Of a stretch of 64,000 nucleotides of DNA, positions 1-8,337 are shown one piece after another; positions within the stretch are counted from its first letter, which is position 1; every line of letters starts with the position of its first letter. The stretch is from positions 1,503,001-1,567,000 of the forward strand of contig NZ_CP016447.1 in assembly GCF_001714725.1 (NCBI RefSeq). The letters run 5' to 3'. The DNA comes from Acidovorax sp. RAC01. Its GTDB lineage: Bacteria > Pseudomonadota > Gammaproteobacteria > Burkholderiales > Burkholderiaceae_C. The position numbers were made by a program, and so were the translations under genes. The notes beneath the pieces were generated by a model that saw nothing but the letters and a program-made list of their open reading frames with translations, was not told where the DNA came from and searched no databases.

Positions 1-1644
1 GACCTGGCCGGTGTGGTCTACGAAGGCCGCGAAGAACTGATGGACGACGACAAGCGCCAGTTCATGCAAAAGACCGACGCCCGCAAGCTGGCCGAGGTGA
101 TGGTGGGCGCCGACGTGTTCCTGGGCCTGTCGGCCGGGAACGTGCTCAAGCCAGAAATGGTGGCCACCATGGCCGAGCGCCCCGTGATCTTCGCGCTGGC
201 CAACCCCAACCCCGAGATCCTGCCCGAGGTGGCGCACAGCGTGCGCAGCGACATCATCATGGCCACGGGTCGTTCGGACTACCCGAACCAGGTCAACAAC
301 GTCCTGTGCTTCCCGTACATCTTCCGTGGCGCACTGGACTGCGGCGCGACCACCATCACCGACGAGATGGAAATCGCGGCCGTGCACGCCATTGCCGAGC
401 TGGCCCAGGCCGAGCAGAGCGAGGTGGTGGCCGCGGCCTATGTGGGCGAGAAGCTGACGTTCGGCCCTGAATACCTGATCCCCAAGCCGTTTGACCCGCG
501 GCTGATGATGAAGATCGCCCCCGCCGTGGCTCAGGCGGCCATGGACAGCGGCGTGGCCCAGCGCCCCATCGCCGACATGGACGCGTACCGCGACCGCCTG
601 CAGACTTTTGTGTATGCCTCGGGCACGACGATGAAGCCCATCTTTGACGCGGCCCGCAACGCTGCGAAAAAGCGCGTGGCCTACGCCGAGGGCGAAGAAG
701 AACGCGTGCTGCGCGCCGCGCAGATCGTGGTGGACGAGCGCGTGGCCCGCCCCACCCTCATCGGTCGCCCGGCCATCATTGCCCAGCGCATCGAAAAGTT
801 TGGCCTGCGCCTGAAGGAAGGCGTGGACTACGACGTGGTCAACACCGACTTTGACCACCGCTACCGCGACTTCTGGCAGACCTACCACCGCATGACGGAG
901 CGCAAGGGCATCACCCAGCAGGTCGCCAAGATCGAGATGCGCCGGCGCCTCACGCTCATTGGTTCGATGATGCTGCACAAAGGCGAGGTCGATGGCCTGA
1001 TCTGCGGCACCTGGGGCACCACCGCCAACCACCTGATGTACATCGACCAGGTGATCGGCAAGCACGCACGCGGCGCCGAAAGCACCGCCCAGGACGTGCC
1101 GGTGTATGCCTGCATGAACGGCCTGATGCTGCCCGGCCGCCAGGTGTTCCTGGTCGATACGCACGTCAACTATGACCCCAGCCCGCAGGAGCTGGCCGAG
1201 ATCACCGCGCTGGCCGCCGAGGAAATGATGCGCTTTGGCATCAAGCCCAAGGCCGCGCTGCTGTCGCACTCCAACTTCGGCACCAGCAACAACCCCAGCG
1301 CCGTGAAGATGCGCCAGACCCTGGAGCTGCTGCGCCAGCAGGCCCCATGGCTGGAAGTGGACGGCGAAATGCACGGCGACGTTGCCCTGGATGGCAAGGC
1401 GCGCGCCGCCCTCATGCCCGCCAGTGAGCTGACCGGTGATGCGAATCTGCTGGTCTTCCCCAACATTGATGCGGCCAACATTGCCTACAACCTGCTCAAG
1501 ACGGCAGCGGGCGGTGGTATTGCCATCGGCCCGGTGCTGCTGGGCGCTGCCAAGCCGGTCCATATCCTGACGCCGAGCGCCACCGTGCGCCGCATCGTCA
1601 ACATGACAGCACTCACCGTGGCGGATGCCAACGTTTCGAGATAA
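1..1644 (+). CDS. maeB: NADP-dependent malic enzyme, C-terminal part (malic enzyme/phosphotransacetylase fusion), 5' truncated by window
   Basis: Oxidatively decarboxylates malate to pyruvate with NADP+ in the cytoplasm, linking the TCA cycle to pyruvate and NADPH. The open frame runs from base 1 without a start, so the N-terminal catalytic part lies outside the window. The first ~200 codons carry the end of the malic-enzyme NAD-binding domain (FLGLSAGNVLKPEMV, FALANPNPE, YPNQVNNVLCFPYIFRGALD). From about base 610 to the stop follows a phosphotransacetylase-like domain (AEGEEERVLRAA, LLSHSNFGTSNNPSA, LVFPNIDAANIAYNLLK, GPVLLGAAKPVHIL). This long fusion is typical of proteobacterial MaeB of about 760 residues; the PTA-like domain is thought to be regulatory rather than catalytic. 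Two hairpins follow the TAA stop. Family assignment is secure. Confidence 0.95.
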   Translation, partial: DLAGVVYEGREELMDDDKRQFMQKTDARKLAEVMVGADVFLGLSAGNVLKPEMVATMAERPVIFALANPNPEILPEVAHSVRSDIIMATGRSDYPNQVNNVLCFPYIFRGALDCGATTITDEMEIAAVHAIAELAQAEQSEVVAAAYVGEKLTFGPEYLIPKPFDPRLMMKIAPAVAQAAMDSGVAQRPIADMDAYRDRLQTFVYASGTTMKPIFDAARNAAKKRVAYAEGEEERVLRAAQIVVDERVARPTLIGRPAIIAQRIEKFGLRLKEGVDYDVVNTDFDHRYRDFWQTYHRMTERKGITQQVAKIEMRRRLTLIGSMMLHKGEVDGLICGTWGTTANHLMYIDQVIGKHARGAESTAQDVPVYACMNGLMLPGRQVFLVDTHVNYDPSPQELAEITALAAEEMMRFGIKPKAALLSHSNFGTSNNPSAVKMRQTLELLRQQAPWLEVDGEMHGDVALDGKARAALMPASELTGDANLLVFPNIDAANIAYNLLKTAAGGGIAIGPVLLGAAKPVHILTPSATVRRIVNMTALTVADANVSR

Positions 1645-1646
1645 GC

Positions 1647-1678
1647 CACTTTAAGATAGCAAGCACTAACTTAAAGTG
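1647..1678. repeat. small inverted repeat after maeB
   Basis: CACTTTAAG (1647-1655) and CTTAAAGTG (1670-1678) are perfect inverted 9-mers three bases after the maeB stop. With no T-run after it, this is a processing or pausing hairpin rather than a full terminator; the terminator comes next. Confidence 0.5.
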
Positions 1679-1693
1679 CCTGTTTTCCCTTTC

Positions 1694-1730
1694 AGCGTCT
1701 GCCCAATCTTTGTGCAGACGCTTGCTTTTT
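1694..1730 (+). terminator. Rho-independent terminator of maeB
   Basis: AGCGTCTGC (1694-1702) pairs perfectly with GCAGACGCT (1714-1722), 11-base loop, followed by TGCTTTTT. It lies 50 bases past the maeB stop in the correct orientation, so it probably ends the maeB transcript. Confidence 0.75.
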
Positions 1731-1885
1731 GGGGGACGTTGAGCGACACTAGCGGCTCGAAATTTCGGGTTAACCCGTAGGTTTCTGAACGCTGGACTTA
1801 TGCAAACAAGGGTGCATGGAGAGCGTGTTGGAGAACAAGCGACCCGCCTGTCCCTCACTGCATAAGTCGTGTGAAAGGTTCGTTG

Positions 1886-2293
1886 ATGCTGAAGGCTATG
1901 GCCACCCGGGCGCGCAAGGCAGGGGTTTTGTGTGTGCTGGGTGTGGCATTCGCGCTGTCGCAAGGCGCGGGGCACGCCCGCCCCAACCCGTCTGGCGAAG
2001 GTTCCATCTCCCCCATCGCACTGGCCGAGTTGCCGCCCCAAGGGCGCGCAACGTATGCGCTGATCCATGAGGGCGGGCCCTTTCCGTACGAAAAGGATGG
2101 CACGGTTTTTGGCAATCGCGAGCGGTTGTTGCCCGGCAAGCAGCGGGGCTACTACCGTGAATACACCGTCAGAACGCCAGGGGCGCGCAACCGGGGAGCC
2201 CGGCGCATCGTGTGCGGTGGCAAGCCCCAGGTTCCGGACGTTTGCTATTACACCAGCGACCACTACGCCAGTTTTCGCGAGATCGTTAAATGA
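1886..2293 (+). CDS. secreted guanyl-specific ribonuclease, barnase/RNase Sa (N1/T1) family
   Basis: Small exported RNase predicted to cut RNA 3' of guanosine. The start ATG at 1886 is preceded by GAAAGG at a good distance; an in-frame GTG at 1871 is the alternative. Residues 1 to about 31 form a signal peptide (basic MATRARK, hydrophobic VLCVLGVAFALS, then GHA). The mature part has the microbial RNase core: ALAELPPQGRATYALIHEGG, FPYEKDGTVFGNRE, then the catalytic set as Glu in YYREYTV, Arg in RGARRIVCGG and His in TSDHYASF. Length (135 aa) fits the family. The stop overlaps an in-frame ATG of the next frame (ATGA at 2290), and a barstar-like inhibitor lies downstream, so the pair is a toxin-immunity-like couple. 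Target, self-processing or bacterial competition, is unknown. Confidence 0.88.
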   Translation: MLKAMATRARKAGVLCVLGVAFALSQGAGHARPNPSGEGSISPIALAELPPQGRATYALIHEGGPFPYEKDGTVFGNRERLLPGKQRGYYREYTVRTPGARNRGARRIVCGGKPQVPDVCYYTSDHYASFREIVK

Positions 2294-2445
2294 ACCCCGT
2301 CGCGGCGCAAGCAGGCCCGGATCGCCCTGGCAGCGACCGCCGCACCCGGTTGATGAATTTTCCACCCGCAGGCCGCCCGATACTGGCCTGCGAAGTGTCC
2401 AAGAAGCCCCCGATTTGTGGACTTAATATAGAAAGAGTAGCGGAG

Positions 2446-2874
2446 ATGCAGACGCCACTTCGTAGTAAAGACCTGGAAACGCCGCTGCGCGGCGTTCGCA
2501 CCAACATCGTGCAGTCCATTCGCGCCTTCCGCGTGCAGGACCTGCAGGATGCCGCGACGTCCATGGGTCATCACTTCCTGTATGCCAACCTGGCCCATGC
2601 GCAGTCCAAGCAGGATGTGCTGGACCTGATCGCCGCGCAGTTCACCTTCCCGTCGCACTTTGGCAAGAATTTCGACGCGCTGTATGACTGCATGACCGAC
2701 CCGTTGCACAAATCGGGCCCGCAGCCCGGTTTCATCGTGGTGCTCGAACAGATCCCGGCGACAGGCAAGTTCGACAAGGAAGCGCGCGAGCAGCTGCTCG
2801 ACATCTTCCGCGACGCGGCGGACTACTGGGGCGATCGCAAGATACCGTTCCGGTGTTTCTATTCTTTTCTGTAG
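2446..2874 (+). CDS. barstar-family ribonuclease inhibitor
   Basis: Cytoplasmic inhibitor that should bind and block the adjacent barnase-like RNase. The start chosen is ATG 2446 after AGAGTAGCGGAG, giving 142 aa. The frame is open further up to an ATG at 2290 that overlaps the RNase stop as ATGA, so a translationally coupled form with 52 extra residues is possible. The barstar fold is recognisable from FTFPSHFGKNFDALYDCMTD, where barstars carry the (Y/F)xNxDALxD helix, and from the C-terminal FRDAADYW...IPFRCFYSFL. The order RNase then inhibitor on one strand suggests co-transcription. See the separate entry for the possible frame-shifted tail after the stop. Confidence 0.85.
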   Translation: MQTPLRSKDLETPLRGVRTNIVQSIRAFRVQDLQDAATSMGHHFLYANLAHAQSKQDVLDLIAAQFTFPSHFGKNFDALYDCMTDPLHKSGPQPGFIVVLEQIPATGKFDKEAREQLLDIFRDAADYWGDRKIPFRCFYSFL

Positions 2875-3080
2875 CCCGTTCTGCATCCACCAGCCAAGCA
2901 GAACGGGCGAACGAGGCTACTACCGGCGCCAGCAGCACCAGCGGCGGAGTCGAGGGTATCGCGATCAGTACAGAAGAAGGCGGCGAGAAGATGCCCACCG
3001 ACAAGCTCGTCGATGTCTCGCCGATGGCGCTGCGCATGAGCAGCCCTTTCAATGCCAGTTACTGGCTGAGCGCCGCCTGA
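2853..3080 (+). other. short open frame overlapping and extending past the barstar stop (possible frame-shifted tail)
   Basis: A GTG-started frame of 75 codons begins inside the barstar end in another register and stops at 3080. Its second half (EEGGEKMPTDKLVDVSPMALRMSSPFNASYWLSAA) looks more protein-like than random GC-rich frame. It may be a lost in-frame C-terminal tail of the inhibitor after a one-base shift, or just noise. It has no ribosome binding site of its own. Confidence 0.25.
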
Positions 3081-3085
3081 ATTCG

Positions 3086-3216
3086 GTGGCATCCCCCTGA
3101 GGCGCTTTGCGCCTTCCCCCTTCTCTCGAATCGCTGCGCGATTCGGGAAGGGGGACGACACCAGCGCGGCGGGGCGGCCCTTGCGCGGTGTCTCTGGCCT
3201 TGGGGCGCGCCAGTAT
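3086..3216. repeat. long GC-rich inverted repeat, dispersed-repeat type
   Basis: CCCCCTTCTCTCGAATCGC (from about 3116) pairs with GCGATTCGGGAAGGGGG (to about 3154) around a TGC loop, making an almost perfect 17-19 bp hairpin; GGCGCTTTGCGCC precedes it. I recall such elements as dispersed intergenic repeats in Comamonadaceae. Only one copy is present here. No gene is convincing between 3081 and 3432. Confidence 0.55.
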
Positions 3217-3224
3217 CGAAGAAT

Positions 3225-3291
3225 TTGGGTCAAATCATGCTCTAGCGCTTGATTTTATTGAGTTGATAGCTATTAAATAAATAGCAAATCA
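3225..3291. repeat. AT-rich palindromic element (TAGCTATT family), copy a
   Basis: Contains AGCGCTTGATTTTATTGAG followed by TTGATAGCTATTAAATAAAT and AGCAAATC. Two sub-hairpins (around AGCGCTTG and TAGCTATT/AATAGCAA) characterise the family seen at eight or more gene borders in this window. It lies in the tail-to-tail gap between the barstar region and rsmA, where it could act as a bidirectional terminator. Confidence 0.7.
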
Positions 3292-3432
3292 TCTTGTTGG
3301 CAGGGTGGGCTGCCGGCTCTGTACTGCAGCCTGATTTGCTCCGCACGATGAGTCCCCGCATGGCCGTTGCGCTTGTCGGGTCTCAGCGCTCGGTCCCCAA
3401 GCGCTCTCCACGACACCTCACTTCCCACCAGC

Positions 3433-4212
3433 TCAGCCGCAAGCCTGCGCCAGTGCCACGTATTCGGCCACAGGCACTTCTTCGGCGCGGCGCTGGGTGT
3501 TGAATTCGCCGGCAAAGCCGCGTGCTTCCAGCCAGCGGCCCAGGGTGTGGCGCAGCAGTTTGCGGCGCTGGCTGAAGGCGACCTGCACCAGTTCTTCCAG
3601 CAGCGGCAGCGACACCTGGGCTGGTTCGGCGCGGGGCACCATGCGCACCACGGCGCTGTCCACGCGGGGGGGCGGGTCGAAGCTTTCGGGGGGCACGAAC
3701 AGCACGTTTTCCATGGCGTAGCGCCACTGCAGCATGACTGACAGGCGACCGTAGTCGCCCGTGGCGGGGCTGGCCACCATGCGGTCGATCACTTCCTTTT
3801 GCAGCATGAAGTGCTGGTCTTCAACCACGGCCACATGGTCCAGCAGGTGGAACAGGATGGGCGTGGAGATGTTGTAGGGCAGGTTGCCCACCACGCGCAG
3901 TTTCAGATCAGGCTGGCCGGCCGCTTCGCGCAGGGTGTGCGCCAGCGCGGTGAAGTCGACCTTGAGCACGTCGGACTCGATCACATCGAGCTGCCCGTGC
4001 AGGCGCAGCCGCAGGGCCAGGTCGCGGTCGAGTTCGATGACCGTGAGGCGCCCCACGCGCTCGACCAGGGGCTGCGTCAGCGCGGCCAGGCCGGGGCCGA
4101 TCTCGACCATGGGTTGGCCCGGGCGGGGGTCGATGGCGTCGACGATGCCGTCGATGATGCCGCGGTCCGACAGGAAATGCTGGCCGAAGCGCTTGCGGGG
4201 AATGTGTTTCAA
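3433..4212 (-). CDS. rsmA: 16S rRNA (A1518/A1519-N6,N6) dimethyltransferase
   Basis: Dimethylates two adjacent adenosines near the 3' end of 16S rRNA during 30S maturation (KsgA). The predicted start is TTG at 4212, giving [14 protein letters not shown], the conserved N-terminus of the family; no in-frame ATG lies nearby except one 58 codons upstream inside surA, which is unlikely. Visible motifs: [11 protein letters not shown]-binding [11 protein letters not shown], acidic [16 protein letters not shown], and the catalytic GNLPYNIS. Length 259 aa fits. It lies 52 bases after the surA stop on the same strand, giving the common lptD-surA-rsmA order and probably one operon. Confidence 0.93.
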   Translation of the reverse strand: MKHIPRKRFGQHFLSDRGIIDGIVDAIDPRPGQPMVEIGPGLAALTQPLVERVGRLTVIELDRDLALRLRLHGQLDVIESDVLKVDFTALAHTLREAAGQPDLKLRVVGNLPYNISTPILFHLLDHVAVVEDQHFMLQKEVIDRMVASPATGDYGRLSVMLQWRYAMENVLFVPPESFDPPPRVDSAVVRMVPRAEPAQVSLPLLEELVQVAFSQRRKLLRHTLGRWLEARGFAGEFNTQRRAEEVPVAEYVALAQACG

Positions 4213-4264
4213 CGGGCGGCCCTGGCGGTGCGTGTCGTGTGGTTCATGGCGCGCGGTGTGCCGG

Positions 4265-5701
4265 TCACTGCGGTGGGTCGCGGTATTCGACGTACGCCCG
4301 GCCACGCACCTCCTGGGCCCAGGTGGCGTAGGCCTCGTCCAGTTTCTTTTCGCGCACGGTGCTGCGCACCATTTCGCGCTGTTCACGCGGGGTGAGCCTG
4401 GCCTCGCGCCGCTCCATCAGCTGGATCAGGTGCACGCCAAAACGCGAGGCCAGAGGCTCGCTGATCTCGCCGGGTTTGAGGGCATTGAGGGCCTGCTCGA
4501 ACTCGGGTACGTAGCGGCCGGGGCTGGCCCAGCCCAGATTGCCGCCTTGCTTGGCGCTGCCGTCCTGCGAATGCTCGCGCGCCAGTGCCGCAAAGTCGGC
4601 CTGGCCCGCCAGCACGCGGCGGCGGTAGTCGGCCAGGCGGGCGGCGGCGGCGGTTTCCGACAGCTGCGGACCCGTGCGCAGCAGGATGTGGCGGGCGTTG
4701 TTCTGCACCACCGTGGTGGGCATGCCGGCGGTCACGCGCTCGACCACCTTCAGCACATGGAAGCCCGCCGGCGAGCGAACCGGGCCGACGATGCTGCCCA
4801 CGGGCTGGCCGAGGGTGGACGTGACGAAAAGCTCGGGGTAGCGATCTGCCGGGCGCAGGCCCAGCAGGCCGCCCGCACGCTGGCCTTCGGGGGCGTCCGA
4901 GAACTCGCGTGCCACGTTGGCAAAGTCTTCGCCGCTGCGCGCCTTTTCGGCGGCGCGCTGCGCCTTGGCCTGGCGCTCTGCCACCACGGCCTGCGAGGCG
5001 TTTTCGGGCACCAGCACGAGCACGTGGCCCAGGTTGATTTCCATGGCCGCCAAATCGGTGCCCTTTTCCTGCTCGCGCAGGAACTGGTCGATGTCCTGGT
5101 CGGTCACCTTCACGCGGGATTCGACCTCGCGCTCGCGCAGCTTTTGCTGCAGCAGCTGGTTGCGCAGCTCCTCGCGGAAACGCTCGCGGCTCATGCCGTC
5201 GCGCCCCAGGCGCCGGTACAGCTCGTCCACCGACATGCTGTTTTGTTTGGCCACCAGCTCTTCGGCCTGCGTCACGGCGAAGTCGTCCACCTTGACGCCG
5301 GACTCGCGGGCCAGCTGCAGCTGTGCGCGCTCCAGGATGAGCCGCTCCAGCACCTCGCGCGCCAGCAGATCGCGCGGGGGCATGGCGCCGCCCTGCTGGG
5401 CCAGCTGCGCTTCGGCGCGCGCCAGGCGCGAGCGCACCTCGTTGTTGGTAATGGGTTCGGAATTGACCACGGCCACGATGAAATCGGCCTGGCGCGGAGC
5501 GGTGGAGACCGGCGCATTGGCCGCAGGCACGGTGACCGAAGGGCCCGGCGCGGGCCGGGCAAAGCCGGTGCCCGCGGGTGCGGCGCCCGAAGGACGAAGC
5601 CCCTGTGCCGCAACGCCCTGCGAGACGACAACGGTGGCCAGGGCTGCAGCGAAGGCAAGCGCAAATGCGCGGTGTTTCATCATCATCATGGTGTGTGGCA
5701 T
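4265..5701 (-). CDS. surA: periplasmic chaperone / peptidyl-prolyl isomerase SurA
   Basis: Escorts unfolded outer-membrane proteins, LptD among them, through the periplasm. 478 aa. The N-terminus has a run of methionines ([11 protein letters not shown], so the exact start is uncertain) and a signal peptide ending near [10 protein letters not shown]. After a Pro/Ala-rich linker comes the SurA N-domain ([40 protein letters not shown]), then two parvulin domains (first around [10 protein letters not shown]...[13 protein letters not shown], second around [14 protein letters not shown]...[19 protein letters not shown]) and [11 protein letters not shown] near the end. Longer than E. coli SurA (428 aa) mainly in the N-terminal linker. 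It lies downstream of lptD, 98 bases apart. Confidence 0.95.
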   Translation of the reverse strand: MPHTMMMMKHRAFALAFAAALATVVVSQGVAAQGLRPSGAAPAGTGFARPAPGPSVTVPAANAPVSTAPRQADFIVAVVNSEPITNNEVRSRLARAEAQLAQQGGAMPPRDLLAREVLERLILERAQLQLARESGVKVDDFAVTQAEELVAKQNSMSVDELYRRLGRDGMSRERFREELRNQLLQQKLREREVESRVKVTDQDIDQFLREQEKGTDLAAMEINLGHVLVLVPENASQAVVAERQAKAQRAAEKARSGEDFANVAREFSDAPEGQRAGGLLGLRPADRYPELFVTSTLGQPVGSIVGPVRSPAGFHVLKVVERVTAGMPTTVVQNNARHILLRTGPQLSETAAAARLADYRRRVLAGQADFAALAREHSQDGSAKQGGNLGWASPGRYVPEFEQALNALKPGEISEPLASRFGVHLIQLMERREARLTPREQREMVRSTVREKKLDEAYATWAQEVRGRAYVEYRDPPQ

Positions 5702-5799
5702 GGGGTGCAGTCTGACGTTTCCAGCGGAATCAGGGGCGAGTCAATGGCCGACAAGGGGCGTGCAGTGTGCGGCATGCAAGCGGTTTTGTTCGCACGGCG

Positions 5800-8292
5800 C
5801 TATTCGTAGTTCGAGAAGCGGCTGGGCGGTGGGCCCGGCTCGCGCAGGTACTGGTAGCGCGGCACGTGCTGCTTGAGGGTCTCCAGCGGGCTGGCGCCCA
5901 GGCTCAGGCGCGAAAAGCCGACGAACTCGATCTGGAACAGCAGCCGCGTGTTGGAGGTGGTCACGCTGCTTTGCAGGCGCTCCAGCACCACGCGGCCGAT
6001 CCAGCAGCAGCTGTCGTACTCAAAGCCCACGATGGTGTCCACGAGCTTGCGGTCCTGCAGGCTGTAGTTGAGGCGACCCACGGTGTACCAGCGGCCCGGC
6101 CCCTTCGCGCTGCGCCCGGCGTCGGCCGTGCGTTTGTCGCCGCCCCACAGCGCGTCCAGCGGCCATTGCCAGCCGATGTCGATCTGCTCGCTGGTACCGC
6201 TTTGCAGACGGTAGGCCGCGCTGATGGTGCGGTAGCTGCCGGGAGTGTAGCGCGCGCCGATGGTCGAGCGGATCGAGCGCCCCGTCTTGGGGTTGTATTG
6301 CACCGTGGAGTCAAAGCCCCACTGCGGCGTCCAGGTGATGCCGGCACCCAGCAGCAGGTCAGACAAGCGCTCGCTCACCGGCGCAGCGCCGGGCAGCGTC
6401 ACGAGCTGGTCGGAAAATCGCAGGCGTTGCGCGATGCCGAAGCGCGCGGCCTCGGCGCCGGTGGCGGGATCGAGCAGGCGGGTCGACACACCCAGCGTGA
6501 GCAGGTTGTTGTCGGCCAGGCGGTCGTTGCCGCCAAAGGCGTTCTCGGTGTAGATGGTCGCAAAGTTGAAGTCGTTGGCGGCCGTGTCGTAAACGGGCAG
6601 GCGGCTCTGGTCGCGGTAGGGCGTGTAGGTGTAGAAGGCCCGCGGCTCCAGCGTCTGCAAAAAGGCCCGGCCGAAGTAGCGGGCATCGCGCTCGAACACC
6701 AGCCCGCTGTCGAGGCTGAAGGTGGGCAGCGCACGCGCCGCCGAGCGGTCGCCGTTGGCCAGCGGCGTATCAAACTGGTACTGCGTGGCGTGCACCTGCA
6801 TGCGCGGCGTGATGAAACCGCCCGGCGAGAGGAACGGGCGGCTCACCTGCGCCATGGCGTAGCTGCGGTGGGCGTTGGGCTGGCCCGTGAGCGCGCGCGC
6901 GGCCTGAAAGCGTGTGGTGTCCAGCTCCACACTGGCATCGAGCCCGCCGCCCAGCTGCGACGGCGCATAGCGCCACTGCAACTGCGGAAGCCGGTCGTAC
7001 GGCGGGACGATGGGCGCGTTCACATCCTGCAGCGTCTGCCACTTGAGCGTGCGCACCGTGGCCGACATGTCGTTGGCGCCCCAGGACAGCGTGGCGTCAC
7101 CCGGCAGCAGCCGCTGGCGCAGCGCCTCGGAGGCGCGGCCAAAGTCGCGCCAGTAGTTGTCGTCGCTCACGCGGTTGACGTTGATGTTCAGGCCCAGCCC
7201 GCCGATGTCGGTGGCGATGGTGCCCTGGTGCTGGGCCGACACGCTCCAGCGGGTGCGGTCGCGCAGGCGGTCGGACGGCATCACATCGCCGCTGAACTGG
7301 CCGCTGTAGGTGGGCTCCAGGTAGCGGAACTCGCCGCCCAGGTTGGCCCCGCGCTTGGTCATCAGCGCAGCGCGCAGCGTGGCATCGCGGTTGGGAGCGA
7401 TGTTCCAGTAGTACGGCTGCATGTAGGCCACGCCGTCTCGGCTGTCGAGCCCGATGGTGGGCGGCAGCAGGCCCGACTTGCGCTGGTCGGACAGCGGGAA
7501 GGTGATGTACGGAATGGGCAGCACCGGCACGCCCTTGAATTCGAGCACCGCGTCTTCGGCCGTGCCCACCTGTTCTTCGTTGTCGAGGCGGATCGTGCCT
7601 GCGCGCAGCACCCAGTCGGGCTGCCAGCTGGCCTCGTTGCCGCGCTCGCAGGTGGTGTAGGTGGCAGTGTGCACCACGGCCCGGTCGCGGTCGATGAAGT
7701 CCACCCGCGTGGCCTCGCCATGGGCGCCGTTGGCCAGGAACCGGTAGCGGGCGTCGCTGAAAAAGCCCTCGAACGCATCCACGCGCAACTCCAGCGCGGT
7801 GCCTTCGTACACATTGCCTGCGCGGTTGATGCGTACCTTGCCCTGCGCGCGGGCCAGGTCGTCGGGCACGTTGTAGTCCAGCCGGTCGGCGCGGATCACG
7901 GTGTCGCCGCGGCGCAGTTCGGCATTGCCTTCGATCACGGCGTTCAGGTCGGTCTGGCCGCTGACGCGGTCGCCGCGCACGAACACCGGCAACTGTGAGC
8001 GCACCGCGTCCGGAATCTTTTCCTGCAGCAGGGGCGAGGTGCGCAGCGCTGGCGCGGCATCCCAGCCGCTGGCGGGCGGGGCGCCAGCATCCTGCGCGTA
8101 GGCCAGTGGCAGCCCGCACCAGGCCAACGCAATGGCGCAGGCCAGGGCGCGCGGCACGGGCGGGTGTGCGACAGCAGCAGGTACTGCGGCCCTGGCGGGC
8201 AAGGCCCGCAGGGATGAGGGCTGCGCGGTGTAGGGCTGCTGGCGACGGGACACTTGGGGCGGGATGGGCAACAAAGGCAGAGGGGGCGGCAC
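5800..8292 (-). CDS. lptD: LPS-assembly outer-membrane protein LptD
   Basis: The beta-barrel that, with LptE, inserts lipopolysaccharide into the outer leaflet. 830 aa. A long N-terminus (~65 residues) leads to a signal peptide ending ...AIALAWCGLPLAYA/QDAG. Next come an OstA/LptA-like periplasmic domain (about residues 105-230: VRGDRVSGQTDLNAVIEGNAEL, RADRLDYNVPDDLARAQGKV) and the barrel. Cysteines visible in the mature protein are one in TTCERGNE and a pair in EYDSCCWIG near the C-terminus; the N-terminal cysteine that E. coli LptD uses (Cys31) has no counterpart. Divergent from amgK across 45 bases, so the promoters must overlap; GTAAAATCGGATTAT in that gap is the only AT-rich stretch. Confidence 0.95.
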   Translation of the reverse strand: MPPPLPLLPIPPQVSRRQQPYTAQPSSLRALPARAAVPAAVAHPPVPRALACAIALAWCGLPLAYAQDAGAPPASGWDAAPALRTSPLLQEKIPDAVRSQLPVFVRGDRVSGQTDLNAVIEGNAELRRGDTVIRADRLDYNVPDDLARAQGKVRINRAGNVYEGTALELRVDAFEGFFSDARYRFLANGAHGEATRVDFIDRDRAVVHTATYTTCERGNEASWQPDWVLRAGTIRLDNEEQVGTAEDAVLEFKGVPVLPIPYITFPLSDQRKSGLLPPTIGLDSRDGVAYMQPYYWNIAPNRDATLRAALMTKRGANLGGEFRYLEPTYSGQFSGDVMPSDRLRDRTRWSVSAQHQGTIATDIGGLGLNINVNRVSDDNYWRDFGRASEALRQRLLPGDATLSWGANDMSATVRTLKWQTLQDVNAPIVPPYDRLPQLQWRYAPSQLGGGLDASVELDTTRFQAARALTGQPNAHRSYAMAQVSRPFLSPGGFITPRMQVHATQYQFDTPLANGDRSAARALPTFSLDSGLVFERDARYFGRAFLQTLEPRAFYTYTPYRDQSRLPVYDTAANDFNFATIYTENAFGGNDRLADNNLLTLGVSTRLLDPATGAEAARFGIAQRLRFSDQLVTLPGAAPVSERLSDLLLGAGITWTPQWGFDSTVQYNPKTGRSIRSTIGARYTPGSYRTISAAYRLQSGTSEQIDIGWQWPLDALWGGDKRTADAGRSAKGPGRWYTVGRLNYSLQDRKLVDTIVGFEYDSCCWIGRVVLERLQSSVTTSNTRLLFQIEFVGFSRLSLGASPLETLKQHVPRYQYLREPGPPPSRFSNYE

Positions 8293-8337
8293 CCCTGCAC
8301 AGCTGCGCGGGGGCGGGTTTGTAAAATCGGATTATCC

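Noticed and set aside
3884..5809. 641-codon plus-strand frame opposite surA
   Set aside because: GC-rich shadow of surA; composed of His/Ala/Arg/Gly-rich sequence without domains, while the minus strand has a complete SurA.
5767..7998. 743-codon plus-strand frame opposite lptD
   Set aside because: Antisense shadow; the minus strand encodes a full LptD with signal peptide and barrel motifs.
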